A DNA stretch of 64,000 nt from Mucilaginibacter lappiensis. Lineage in GTDB: Bacteria > Bacteroidota > Bacteroidia > Sphingobacteriales > Sphingobacteriaceae. The translations under genes and the position numbers were made by a program. The notes beneath the pieces are model-generated. The model was not told the DNA's origin. It worked only from the letters and a program-made list of their open reading frames with translations, and searched no databases. The stretch's first letter is position 1; every line of letters starts with the position of its first letter. The DNA lies in contig NZ_FTMG01000005.1 in the NCBI RefSeq assembly GCF_900155965.1, positions 161,759 through 225,758 of the forward strand, read 5' to 3'. Shown piece after piece: positions 33,947 through 43,346 of this stretch.

Positions 33947-35491
33947 ATGAAATCACCTCGCAGCCTATGCTTTCCATTTCTGCTTATTGCATTTTTATTT
34001 AGTAATGCACCATCAGTTTTTGCACAAGTACCTAGTAAAATACAAATAGATAGCATAGCCCAAAGGGGCATGCGGCTGTTCCAGGTGCCGGGTTTGGCTG
34101 TCGGGATCATCAAGGACGGAAAATTGATATACAGCAAAGGTTTTGGCGTACGCTCCTTGCGTACACAGCAGCCTGTTACCTCAAAAACTCTTTTCGGAAT
34201 AGCCTCCAATACCAAAGCGTTTACCGCGGCCGCGCTTGGCTTACTGGTTGATGAAGGGAAACTTCAGTGGGACGATAAAGTGATCAAATACATCCCGGAG
34301 TTTAAACTTTACGACGCTTATGCTACCCAGGAATTAACCATTCGCGATCTGCTATGCCATCGCAGCGGACTGGCAACTGGTGCCGGCGACCTGATGCACG
34401 ATCCTGACTCCACGGATTTTACTGTAAAGGATATCATTTATAATCTCAGATTCATTAAACCAGCCTACTCTTTCAGAAGTAAATTTGCTTATGATAATAA
34501 CCTTTACCTTGTTGCTGGAGAAATTATTGCCAGAGTATCAAAAATGCGCTTGGAAGATTTTATAGAACAACGGTTGTTACAGCCATTACAAATGAACTCA
34601 AGCGCGGCATCGTACAATGACTGCAAGCTGAATACCAATATAATTGATGCACATAATAAAGTAAATGATACGATGAGGGTAGTTACGCGCTATACTTCTA
34701 CTAAAGATGATGCTGCAGGTGGCATTTACTCCAACGTAGAGGACCTGAGCAAGTGGGCTCTGATGCTGATGAATAGTGGCAGGCATGGCGATAAACAGTT
34801 ATTAAGTGAACAAACGGCTAAGCAATTGTGGACACCCCAAACCAATATACCTGTTGGTAACGGTGGTATTTATCATACGCACTTTGCCGCTTACGGTTTG
34901 GGCTGGTTTGTTCTTGATGTAAAAGGCTATAAACAGATATTCCATACAGGTCAGGATGTGGGGATGGTATCAGAAATATCCATGATCCCTGAAATTGGAT
35001 TAGGCATTATAGTATTGACCAATAACGAAAGCAATGCCGCTTACGCTATTGCAGATCAAATTACAGATGGCTATTTAGGCGTTACCGGTACCGACAGATG
35101 TGCAGAGGACCTTACCCGTTCACAAAATAATGAAAAGAAAACAGCAGAACGAAAGGCCGAGGTATGGAAACAAGTACACCAGGAACAAGGGAATAAAATC
35201 AGCGATATAAAAAAATATACTGGTAATTACCATGACAAATGGTTCGGTAATATCAGTATAACCTTACGCTACAATCGGCTTTGGTTTGCTTCACAGAGGT
35301 CTTCACAATTCAAGGGTTGGTTATATCCATACCAAAAAGACACATTTGTCTTCAAATGGCAAAATTCGGAAATAGATGCCGATACGTTTGTTTTGTTCGG
35401 TAATGGAAACAAAAGGACCATTACCCTGCAATCTATTGTAGCAGGCGGGGGTTATAATTTTGAAAGTTTGCTTTTTGAAAAGTTACCGTAG
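33947..35491 (+). CDS. serine hydrolase, class C beta-lactamase/DD-peptidase-like
   Basis: 514 aa with signal peptide (MKSPRSLCFPFLLIAFLF, ending FAQ). The penicillin-binding fold motifs are present: SxxK in IASNTKAFTAAALG, YxN in FAYDNNLYLVAGEI and HxG in IFHTGQDVG. The last ~100 residues form the extra beta domain (DUF3471-like: YTGNYHDKWFGNISITLRY) common in Bacteroidota serine hydrolases. Such proteins hydrolyse D-amino acid peptides or esters; true beta-lactamase action cannot be assumed. Monocistronic. Confidence 0.88.
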   Translation: MKSPRSLCFPFLLIAFLFSNAPSVFAQVPSKIQIDSIAQRGMRLFQVPGLAVGIIKDGKLIYSKGFGVRSLRTQQPVTSKTLFGIASNTKAFTAAALGLLVDEGKLQWDDKVIKYIPEFKLYDAYATQELTIRDLLCHRSGLATGAGDLMHDPDSTDFTVKDIIYNLRFIKPAYSFRSKFAYDNNLYLVAGEIIARVSKMRLEDFIEQRLLQPLQMNSSAASYNDCKLNTNIIDAHNKVNDTMRVVTRYTSTKDDAAGGIYSNVEDLSKWALMLMNSGRHGDKQLLSEQTAKQLWTPQTNIPVGNGGIYHTHFAAYGLGWFVLDVKGYKQIFHTGQDVGMVSEISMIPEIGLGIIVLTNNESNAAYAIADQITDGYLGVTGTDRCAEDLTRSQNNEKKTAERKAEVWKQVHQEQGNKISDIKKYTGNYHDKWFGNISITLRYNRLWFASQRSSQFKGWLYPYQKDTFVFKWQNSEIDADTFVLFGNGNKRTITLQSIVAGGGYNFESLLFEKLP

Positions 35492-35520
35492 TTTTGGAAA
35501 AATAATTTAGTGATTTTATA

Positions 35521-35994
35521 ATGTGTGAAACAGGATTTGATTTTGCTCCGTGGATAGCTATTGTAATCTCTATAATTGCCTTACTCGTGGCTTTATATGT
35601 AGGTTATTATACAATAAGATTGCAAGTAATCTCAGCCATAGAGAATAAACTAACAATCAAAGCTAAGGAGTGCAATAAGTACATTATAGACGATGATCAA
35701 AAATTCCCATTGCAAACACATTATGCGTCAGCTATTATATCATCAATTTTATATGCCACTCATATACTGGATTTGCAATTTAAGACTTATAATGTCTTTT
35801 TGTGGAGAAGTAAAAAGCAAGGGTTTAAAGATATTTTTTATTTAGAATTGCATACCTCGATAAGTGACTATGTTCATAGGAACCAATTAGAATTGATACC
35901 TGATGATCCTACATTACGACCAATAATTAATCGACAATTACAAGATGCTCATGATTTCTTAGAAGAATCAGATTCGAAATTCAGGTTTAAATAA
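35521..35994 (+). CDS. membrane-anchored hypothetical protein
   Basis: 157 aa. One membrane helix at residues ~9-32 (WIAIVISIIALLVALYVGYY) followed by a basic, helical cytosolic domain with a high share of polar residues (KAKECNKYIIDDDQKF). No known family. AT-rich relative to the hydrolase gene 29 nt upstream, and next to a MITE-like element, so recent arrival is possible. No partner is apparent. Confidence 0.5.
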   Translation: MCETGFDFAPWIAIVISIIALLVALYVGYYTIRLQVISAIENKLTIKAKECNKYIIDDDQKFPLQTHYASAIISSILYATHILDLQFKTYNVFLWRSKKQGFKDIFYLELHTSISDYVHRNQLELIPDDPTLRPIINRQLQDAHDFLEESDSKFRFK

Positions 35995-36009
35995 AAATAA
36001 TCTTTAGTC

Positions 36010-36255
36010 TGTGGTCGGTGTTTTCACCACCGGTGTTCGGAAGAATCAACATAAGTACTAAACATCAGATTTGGCTAAAGCCAATAGCGATTTACTTGTA
36101 ATCCGTTGGTTAAAACCAACGGCAATAAATGGTAAATCAATAAGTTTTCCATTCATTGCCGTCCCATTTATGGGACGGATAATAGAAGTATTTGATGGCT
36201 TTAGCCAAAATAAGAATCTTCCGAACACCTATGGTGATAACACCGACTATAAGCT
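36010..36255. repeat. MITE-like palindromic element
   Basis: Terminal inverted repeats of ~31 bp (left 36013-36045; right 36221-36250), sharing GTCGGTGTT.TCACCA..GGTGTTCGGAAGA. Inside are further inverted pairs: TTTGGCTAAAGCCA at both sides, a hairpin CGTTGG/CCAACG, CGGCAATAAATGG/CCATTCATTGCCG, and GTCCCATTTATGGGAC. No gene is encoded; it fills most of the gap 35995-36318. A target duplication was not found. Confidence 0.6.
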
Positions 36256-36261
36256 GGAATC

Positions 36262-36297
36262 TAAAACAAAAAGCCTCCCGCTATACAACGGGAGGCT
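36262..36297 (-). terminator. terminator of the GH76 gene
   Basis: On the minus strand AGCCTCCCG/CGGGAGGCT (9 bp, 8-nt loop) is followed by TTTTTGTTTTAG, 22 nt after the stop of the GH76 gene. Confidence 0.75.
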
Positions 36298-36318
36298 CGG
36301 GATTTAATAAAGTAAAGG

Positions 36319-37752
36319 TTATTGTATTTTAACCGACGACACTACATCATTAGCCGTGGGTGTAAGATTAGGAAAATGCGGAGTGTCGGCATTCAGCTGC
36401 CATGCAGTACCCTGAAAATTATCATCGCTGTACATGGTCACTGTCCAGCCATCAGGTATACTTGCCGATGATGCCCAGTTATCAATAAAGCCAAAAGTTT
36501 GTAGCTGGGCCAAGGTATAGTTGCCTTTAGGAATAGGCTTGGTAGCGGCGCCGCCATACATGGTATTGGCATAAAATGTTACTCCCGGCGGAAACAGGCA
36601 AACATTTTTGGGGAACAACTGCAGGAAAGTAACCAGACTGCTGGCTTCATATGATTGGATGTAACCGGTTGGGCAGGTTACCGCATAATTGCGGTAAGTA
36701 AGGTTACGGACCCTGTCGCGGTTTAACCAACCGGTGGTTAAATTTTGTTTGATCCAGTCCAGGTATTGAGTTTGACCACCCTCGTTTACCAACGGCATCA
36801 GGTAATCGGCAAATATGGCTTTCATAACGCCCTGCTCGTTAAAGTCGCCTTCGGCAGGTAGGATGCCATCGGTGCATAGGTTGTTTTTTACGTAGTCGGC
36901 ATATCTTTTGGCATCAGCCAGGTAAGCGGCATTATGCGATTGTTTATAAAGCAAATAAGCAGCGCCAATGGCCGTACCGGCATTATAAGTATAAGCCTGC
37001 CCACACGGAGGGTTGCTGCCGATCTTATTATCATAAACCTCGCCTGTACTGGCATCCGTAAGGTTGCTTTTTGCCCAGGTATAAATGGATTGTGCTTTGG
37101 TTAAATAAGTTTGATCATGGGTTATATTATACAGGCGCATAGCCCCTATAACGGTTGGGAAATTGATGCAGGAGTTTTTACCGCTATGGTTAAAATCCCA
37201 AAACATGCCGCCATCAACCGGATCGTAAGAGCCAGCCCAAACCCGATCGAAACCAGCTTTGGCATTTTGCAGGTAGGCAGCGTTACCGGTGAGCTGATGG
37301 GCACGCGCCAGGGCCATTACCCACCACATCATATCATCATATATAAACCAGGTGGTGGTATTGTTCCAGTTGTAGCCATCGTACTGATTAAAGCCACCCT
37401 GGTACATGGCATTTACGCGGGCCAGTTGAGCTGGTTTATGGGTACGATTATACACATCCATAGCCATATCCCAGTAAATGGCCTGCGTCCATATAGCGGC
37501 TATACCGTCCTTGTTCGTGGTGCTATAATATAAATTAGTATTGGAGTTAAAACAGGCCGCATTAAAAGCCGAATAAGCCGAATCTGCAATGGCATCGTTG
37601 GAGTTGGAGCAGTTGAGTACATGGAGTTGTTGCTGTTTACTTACCGCATCGGTGTTAGCAGTATTTGGTGGGATAGTCCTGGCTTTGCTACAACTCAGCA
37701 AAGCGGTGCATGCACCCAAAACCGCAAAAAAGAAAGTTTTTTGTACGCTCAT
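36319..37752 (-). CDS. GH76 family lipoprotein with crystallin-fold C-terminus
   Basis: 477 aa. Lipobox LLSCSKA gives a lipidated outer protein. Residues ~60-375 are a GH76 (alpha/alpha)6 domain, alpha-1,6-mannanase type, with paired acidic residues (WFIYDDMMWWVMALARAH: the DD motif characteristic of GH76). The C-terminal ~95 residues (from GVTFYANTMYGG to DVVSSVKIQ) form a beta/gamma-crystallin-like domain with the motif MYSDDNFQGTAWQL, which may bind calcium. Probable role: breakdown of fungal or yeast mannan. No SusC/D pair adjacent, so it is not part of a full PUL here. Confidence 0.8.
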   Translation of the reverse strand: MSVQKTFFFAVLGACTALLSCSKARTIPPNTANTDAVSKQQQLHVLNCSNSNDAIADSAYSAFNAACFNSNTNLYYSTTNKDGIAAIWTQAIYWDMAMDVYNRTHKPAQLARVNAMYQGGFNQYDGYNWNNTTTWFIYDDMMWWVMALARAHQLTGNAAYLQNAKAGFDRVWAGSYDPVDGGMFWDFNHSGKNSCINFPTVIGAMRLYNITHDQTYLTKAQSIYTWAKSNLTDASTGEVYDNKIGSNPPCGQAYTYNAGTAIGAAYLLYKQSHNAAYLADAKRYADYVKNNLCTDGILPAEGDFNEQGVMKAIFADYLMPLVNEGGQTQYLDWIKQNLTTGWLNRDRVRNLTYRNYAVTCPTGYIQSYEASSLVTFLQLFPKNVCLFPPGVTFYANTMYGGAATKPIPKGNYTLAQLQTFGFIDNWASSASIPDGWTVTMYSDDNFQGTAWQLNADTPHFPNLTPTANDVVSSVKIQ

Positions 37753-37968
37753 AAATTTAAGTATTAAGGTTTAACTATTGGTTATTATTTATAACAATAA
37801 TAAGGCGAACTCGTGCTTAAATAATGATTAAACCCTATAAAAAAATCGTTAACCCGTTTGTTAACCGGGGCATTAACCCGATATATTAAACGTAATAGCA
37901 TTATTACCCGGTTTAAATGAAAGTGATCTTTTGTTTTTTTTAGCTTAGTGATTATAAATATCCTAACT

Positions 37969-38637
37969 ATGAAAAACCTGTTTTTATACCTGCTCATAAT
38001 GGGGTGCTGCATCGGCAAGGTTGAGGCTCAATCTAAAAAGTTTAATCAAGCTCTTGCTGATAGCCTGATCAAATGGGCTTCTGTTGACCAAACCGTTGCC
38101 GGCTTTACCAGTACACAGACCAATAAATTACCGCCTGAAAAATGGCAGAAATACAAAGACAGCATTTTTCAAACACATGGACGCTTGCTCAGTAATATTT
38201 TGAAACACTATGGCTACCCAGGTTACGATTTGGTTGGTGAAAAAAGCAGTAATGCTTTCTGGTTGATGGCTCAGCATTCTGATTATGACCCGGCATTACA
38301 GGAAAGGATATTGGCAGCAATGAAACCCGAATTAACCAAACACAATGCCGATCCTAAAAATTTTGCATACTTAACCGACCGGGTGCGCCTCAACACTGGC
38401 CGCAAACAACTATACGGCACCCAGGTTACTTATCGTAATGATAGTTGCCAGGCTATACCCCGTGCATTGACTGATAGCCTGGCTGTCAATGCGCGCAGGA
38501 AGGAGATTGGCCTGGAACCCATCGAATCTTACCTGAACTGGATATCGCAGATACATTTCGAGACGAATAAATCTCTTTTTGAACAAAAAGGGATTCATAA
38601 GCCCAAACTCCTACCTCTTCCAAAGCCGGGTGCTTAA
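37969..38637 (+). CDS. secreted DUF6624-like protein
   Basis: 222 aa from the ATG at 37969 (MKNLFLYLLIMGCCIGKVEAQ), a signal peptide. The body has LSNILKHYGYPGYDLVGEKS, then AFWLMAQHSDYDPALQERI, and FAYLTDRVRLNTGRKQLYGTQ, which match the DUF6624 family. The residues Q-H-D in that segment are conserved but no activity is known. Monocistronic; ends 160 nt before the symporter gene, in a region full of short inverted words. Confidence 0.75.
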   Translation: MKNLFLYLLIMGCCIGKVEAQSKKFNQALADSLIKWASVDQTVAGFTSTQTNKLPPEKWQKYKDSIFQTHGRLLSNILKHYGYPGYDLVGEKSSNAFWLMAQHSDYDPALQERILAAMKPELTKHNADPKNFAYLTDRVRLNTGRKQLYGTQVTYRNDSCQAIPRALTDSLAVNARRKEIGLEPIESYLNWISQIHFETNKSLFEQKGIHKPKLLPLPKPGA

Positions 38638-38639
38638 AG

Positions 38640-38790
38640 CTGAATATAAAAACCGGCACACCGATAAAATCCGAACCCCAACACGCGAATTCCGAAATCA
38701 AAATTACCTTTTGTAAAAAAAGTTTCCGACTTTCGGATTAAACAGAGATCTGAACTTCCGGAATCCCCGACTTTCGGTCTTGCAGACTTA
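38640..38790. repeat. palindromic word tract
   Basis: Repeated words TTCCGACTTTCGGA, ACTTCCGGAATCC and CCCGACTTTCGGTC in mixed orientation around 38720-38785, with CCGAAATC/CCGAACCCC variants further left. It can fold into several small hairpins and fills the spacer between the DUF6624 and symporter genes. Confidence 0.45.
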
Positions 38791-38800
38791 AAACAAACAT

Positions 38801-40306
38801 ATGTCGCCCGGAATACTACTTTCATTTATCATTGGTTACTTTTTGGTGCTATTAGTTATATCATGGCTTACTTCAAAAAAATCATCGGATAACGATACGT
38901 TTTTTGTGGCCAACCGCAACTCCAAATGGTATCTGGTGGCTTTCGGGATGATCGGCACGGCGCTTAGCGGGGTAACTTTTATTTCGGTACCGGGCAAAGT
39001 CGGCGCCCCCTCTGGCGATCAGTTCTCTTACTTTCAGTTTGTATTGGGTAATGCCGCTGGCTTTATCATCATTGCCACAGTACTGCTGCCGTTGTATTAC
39101 CGGCTTAAGCTCACCTCCATTTATAGTTATATCGAAGGCGCATTGGGTACCTGGAGCTATAAAACCGCAGCAGGTATATTTTTAATCAGCAGAGTTATCG
39201 GCTCCGCATTCAGGCTTTATCTGGTGGTTATTGTGCTGCAAAAGTTCATTTTCGATAGTTACCATATCCCTTTCGCCGTTACTGTGCTCATTTGTTTGCT
39301 GTTGATCTGGTCGTACACGTTCAAGGGCGGTTTAAAAACCATTATTATTACCGATAGTTTGCAAACTTTTTTCCTGGTGCTATCTGTATTCTTGTCGATA
39401 TATTTTATTTGCCAGAGCCTGCACATGAATATTTTTGAAGCTGCCAATGCCATTAAAGACAGCAGCTATTCCAAGATATTCTTCTTTAACGATTTTTTGA
39501 GCAGCAAGCTCCATTTTACTAAGGCTTTCCTGGGTGGTTTATTCATTACCGTGGGCATGACGGGGCTTGATCAGGACCTGATGCAAAAGAACCTGAGTCT
39601 TAAAAACATCAAAGAAGCGCAAAAAAACATGTTCAGCTTTACAGGCGTGTTTGTGGTGATCAATATCTTTTTTTTAAGCGTGGGCGCTTTGCTTTGGATA
39701 TATGCCAACAAATATGGCATCCATGTAGATAAAACCGACTATCTGTACCCTACCATCGCCCTTAAATACCTGGGCATAGTACCGGCCATGGTGTTTATGC
39801 TTGGCTTAACGGCAGCTACTTTTGCCACTACCGATTCGGCCCTTACAGCGCTCACCACCTCCTTCTGTGTCGATTTTTTAAACTTCAACAAAAAAGGCGA
39901 CCTCAACAGCAAAAAAATGGTAGGCATCAGGCATGGAGTGCACATCGCTTTTTCAGGGCTAATGTTTTTAACCATTGTGATATTTAATGCCATTAATAAT
40001 GATGCGGTAGTAAGTAAACTCTTTGAGGTGGCCTCTTATACTTATGGGCCGCTATTGGGCCTGTATTCCTTTGGTCTGTTTGTGAGCAACCGGCAGGTAC
40101 GCGACAAGCTGGTGCCGTTTATTTGTCTGATATCGCCGGCGGTATGTTACTTTTTGAGCAGAGAATCAGCCACGCTTTTAGGAGGCTATGTTTTTAGCAA
40201 TGAGCTGATCATTGTAAACGGATTAATTACTTTTGTGGGATTGTTGCTTACCTCTACATCAAAAAAACAAAATAGCAACGTTATAGTTAATTACACTACA
40301 GAATAA
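38801..40306 (+). CDS. sodium:solute symporter family protein
   Basis: 501 aa, 13 predicted membrane helices, the SSS layout. Core motifs include FFVANRNSKWYLVAFGMIGTA and LSGVTFISVPGKVGA in the first helices and GLTAATFATTDSALTALTTS near residues 330-350, where Na+ is bound. Substrate is unknown; Bacteroidota members are often sugar or sialic acid transporters. Only 4 nt separate it from the LOG-family gene, so these are cotranscribed. Confidence 0.9.
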   Translation: MSPGILLSFIIGYFLVLLVISWLTSKKSSDNDTFFVANRNSKWYLVAFGMIGTALSGVTFISVPGKVGAPSGDQFSYFQFVLGNAAGFIIIATVLLPLYYRLKLTSIYSYIEGALGTWSYKTAAGIFLISRVIGSAFRLYLVVIVLQKFIFDSYHIPFAVTVLICLLLIWSYTFKGGLKTIIITDSLQTFFLVLSVFLSIYFICQSLHMNIFEAANAIKDSSYSKIFFFNDFLSSKLHFTKAFLGGLFITVGMTGLDQDLMQKNLSLKNIKEAQKNMFSFTGVFVVINIFFLSVGALLWIYANKYGIHVDKTDYLYPTIALKYLGIVPAMVFMLGLTAATFATTDSALTALTTSFCVDFLNFNKKGDLNSKKMVGIRHGVHIAFSGLMFLTIVIFNAINNDAVVSKLFEVASYTYGPLLGLYSFGLFVSNRQVRDKLVPFICLISPAVCYFLSRESATLLGGYVFSNELIIVNGLITFVGLLLTSTSKKQNSNVIVNYTTE

Positions 40307-40310
40307 GATA

Positions 40311-41018
40311 ATGACAGGCGAAGAAAAAATAAGACAAGCGTTTGAAAACAAAAACTGGCAGGAAATCAAAGTGACCGATTCCTGGCAGATATTTAAAATA
40401 ATGGCCGAATTTGTCGACGGTTTTGAGAAACTGGCTAAAATAGGCCCATGTGTATCCATATTCGGATCGGCGCGTACCCATAACGATAACAAGTATTATC
40501 AACTGGCCGAAGATAGCGCCCGCCTGCTAACCGAGCATGGCTATGGCGTAATATCCGGTGGCGGCCCTGGTATTATGGAAGCAGCCAATAAAGGCGCCTT
40601 TGAAGCTGGCGGTAAATCGGTGGGTTTAAATATCGAATTGCCGTTTGAGCAGTTTCATAATAAATACATCGACAGGGATAAGATACTGGAGTTTGATTAC
40701 TTCTTTATCCGCAAGGTAATGTTCATGAAATATTCGCAGGGCTTTATCATCCTGCCTGGTGGTTTCGGCACTATGGACGAGTCGTTCGAAGCGATCACAT
40801 TGATACAAACAGGTAAAATTGCCCGTTTCCCTATTATTTTTGTTGGGGTAGAATACTGGAAGGGCCTGTTTAACTGGGTGGAAGAAAAAATGCTGGCCGA
40901 GCAGCACAACATCAACCCCGACGATCTTAATCTGTATCGTGTAGTTGATACCGCCGAAGAAGCCGTGGAGCATATCACCCGTTTCTACAACAAGTATGTA
41001 TTGAAGCCGAATTTTTAA
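40311..41018 (+). CDS. LOG family protein (TIGR00730 Rossmann fold)
   Basis: 235 aa. Motifs GGGPGIMEAANKGAFEAGG and LPGGFGTMDESFEAIT are those of the LOG/lysine-decarboxylase-like family. Many members are cytokinin riboside 5'-monophosphate phosphoribohydrolases, which release a nucleobase from a nucleotide; the substrate here is unknown. Downstream of the symporter by 4 nt. Length and motif spacing match the longer TIGR00730 group. Confidence 0.88.
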   Translation: MTGEEKIRQAFENKNWQEIKVTDSWQIFKIMAEFVDGFEKLAKIGPCVSIFGSARTHNDNKYYQLAEDSARLLTEHGYGVISGGGPGIMEAANKGAFEAGGKSVGLNIELPFEQFHNKYIDRDKILEFDYFFIRKVMFMKYSQGFIILPGGFGTMDESFEAITLIQTGKIARFPIIFVGVEYWKGLFNWVEEKMLAEQHNINPDDLNLYRVVDTAEEAVEHITRFYNKYVLKPNF

Positions 41019-41025
41019 TAATTGT

Positions 41026-41063
41026 AAAAAAGAATGCCACGCTTCGGGTGGCATTCTTTTTTT
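41026..41063. terminator. bidirectional hairpin terminator
   Basis: 13-bp stem AAAAGAATGCCAC/GTGGCATTCTTTT with a 7-nt loop, flanked by runs of A and T on opposite sides. It sits between convergent genes and can end both transcripts. Confidence 0.8.
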
Positions 41064-41073
41064 ATTAAATATT

Positions 41074-43010
41074 TTATTTACCCCCTACCTGGGCCAATTG
41101 CGGCTCATTAGCCAGATCAATCATCGTACTGATTTCATCAACCAGATCATCTGCCGAACCCTCAAAGCCTACTTTCTTAAATCTTATAATCCCGTTTTTA
41201 TCAATAATAAACTTTGTTGGAATGCCAGGAACGTCAAACTGTGATACCACTTTTGCTTGCTTTCCGGCATCATTCTTTTCGTCAAGCAGCACATTAAAAG
41301 TATATTTATTATCAGCAATGAATTTTTTAACTCCGTCAACGTAATTAGCCTCACGTTCCCATGTGTCGATGAATAAAAATTTCACATTGGGGTCATCCTT
41401 ATACTTATTTACGGCCATTTGCATCCCGGGAAAGGATGCCTTACAAGGGCCGCACCAGGTAGCCCAAAAATCGACTATTACGGTTTTACCTTTTAAACCA
41501 GCTAATGAAACCGTATTGCCATCCAAATCTTTTAATGAAAAAGGGATAGCCGGTTGATTGATCATTTGTTTGGCAAGCTCTTCTATTTTCTTTTTATTGG
41601 CAATAGCCATCAACGGCGCCAGGTATTGGTCGTAGCCTGCTTCACTCTTGTTTAAACCAATATAAGCTTTCTTTAATTCCTCTTTTAAAACAGCCGAACT
41701 ATTGTTGCTTTTTATAGCATTTTCAATTATCGGTTTAGAAGTCGCATATTTACCCAATGCATTTAATATCAGCACATAATGTTCATTTATTCCGGTACTA
41801 TTACTGGTATTGTGGTCATATACGCCTTGTTGGTATTTTAGTGCTTCGGCGTATTTACCCTCTTTATACAAAATAAATGCGTAGGTATCGGCATACCCAT
41901 CATAAGTTTTGTTATTATCTTTAATTACACTTTTAAGAGAACTATAAGGTCTGGCAACCGGCTTTTTCATACTCTCCTGCATAATATCCAATGATTGTTT
42001 GGATAATTTTTCTGCTTCGGCTAGTTTTGCACCTTTCTGGGCCCACTCATAGGCCACATTATTCAGCCCTCTTGCCAACCCTAATTTATCCTTTACCTGA
42101 GCAGCATATTTATTACTCTCCGCAATATTTCCATCTTTCAGATAACCCGAGACCAATTGCATTCTGATATAATCAAGGTAAAAATCTTTCACATCAGTTT
42201 TTTCAGGGTATTTACTCATGTATATTTTTAACAGTGAATCTTTTTTACTTAAATCCTTTTCCTTTAACATGCTCATCGCATCTGCACTTTTCACCGTCTC
42301 ACCATTCGGGAATCTTGTTTTTATGATGGCTTGTAATGAGTCATTGGCGGCTCTTCCCTTACTCCATGCTAATAGGTTTAATGCAAATCTTTGATCTTTT
42401 TCCTGATCACTTTTTTCAAGTAAGGCTATTTTTTTGGTAACTATTTCCTCTGATTGCGGATCTTTTTTTTCTATTAACAGCCGATAATACTCCTCATCGA
42501 ATTTCTTTCAGTTGCAGGGAATAATTCCCTTTCTTTTATCATCAGCGTTAAACCAGCTTCGTTATCTTTCTTAATTTTAGCAAAATGAGTACCTAAGCCG
42601 CTCGCCAATATAAAGCCATTGCTTTCATAAGCACCTTCAACCGGTTTTTTATCTTTATAAATTAAAAATACGTAGCCCTTATCATTATTATTATCAATAA
42701 CATCGTCACTAAATATTTTAACAAAAAATGCTTTCGCAGTTGTTGGTATAGTAAACTCACCGGTTAATGTATTGCCATCTGCTTTAAGGTCAACATCAAC
42801 AGCAGGATAGTCCTTACCATCAATATAAAAAACTTCTGCACTAATATCCTTTTTCCCTTCAACCGGCGTTCCGACCGGGTTATAGCTTATTTTTATTTTT
42901 TCGGCAGCGGCAGGGTAACTATCGGATAAGGAGAGGTGACCAACCTGAGCAAAAGCGTTTTGAAGCAGCAGCAAAGCCGGCAAAACAAGGAGGAATTTAT
43001 GATTTTTCAT
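41074..43010 (-). pseudogene. TlpA-like thiol-disulfide protein, broken by one frameshift
   Basis: Two frames join as one gene: 42474-43010 gives a signal peptide (MKNHKFLLVLPALLLLQNAFAQ) and a beta-rich N-terminal domain, and 41074-42500 continues with a TPR-like helical region and a thioredoxin domain with the CxxC motif WATWCGPCKASFPG. The downstream frame extends upstream past its nominal start at 42294 without stop to about 42507, where ELFPATER should run on as KKFDEEYYRLL; one missing A in an A-rich run (GAAAG) at ~42505-42512 explains the break. If intact, the product would reduce or isomerise periplasmic disulfides. Sequencing error or real mutation cannot be told apart. Confidence 0.8.
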
Positions 43011-43066
43011 AGCTTAAACTATATTTTTAGTTAATTTATGAACAAAATATTATATATCCAGTTTTT

Positions 43067-43106
43067 TTAAGAATATTTAACATTAATTAAGAATATTTAA
43101 CATTAA
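43067..43106 (+). repeat. tandem 20-bp repeat, two units
   Basis: Two perfect copies of TTAAGAATATTTAACATTAA head to tail in the 336-nt gap upstream of the TlpA-type gene. The rest of the gap 43011-43346 is AT-rich with no recognised feature. Confidence 0.7.
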
Positions 43107-43346
43107 TATTTTGAACCACTGCCATTCAATGGCAACCAAATACTATCATTGTGGATATCTTCTCTGTAACAAATAGTACATTAGTGAGTCTTTTCTATCT
43201 TTAAGTTTCTTACCAATACTTTTTAATCACCTAAAGGATATCATTATGTCACGATGCACCCCTAAATGTGTCGTAATAGCCCCTTTCAGGTTTTAATACA
43301 GGAAGGTAAATTTGATCTGTAAATAATTTGCAAAAAACATATACTC

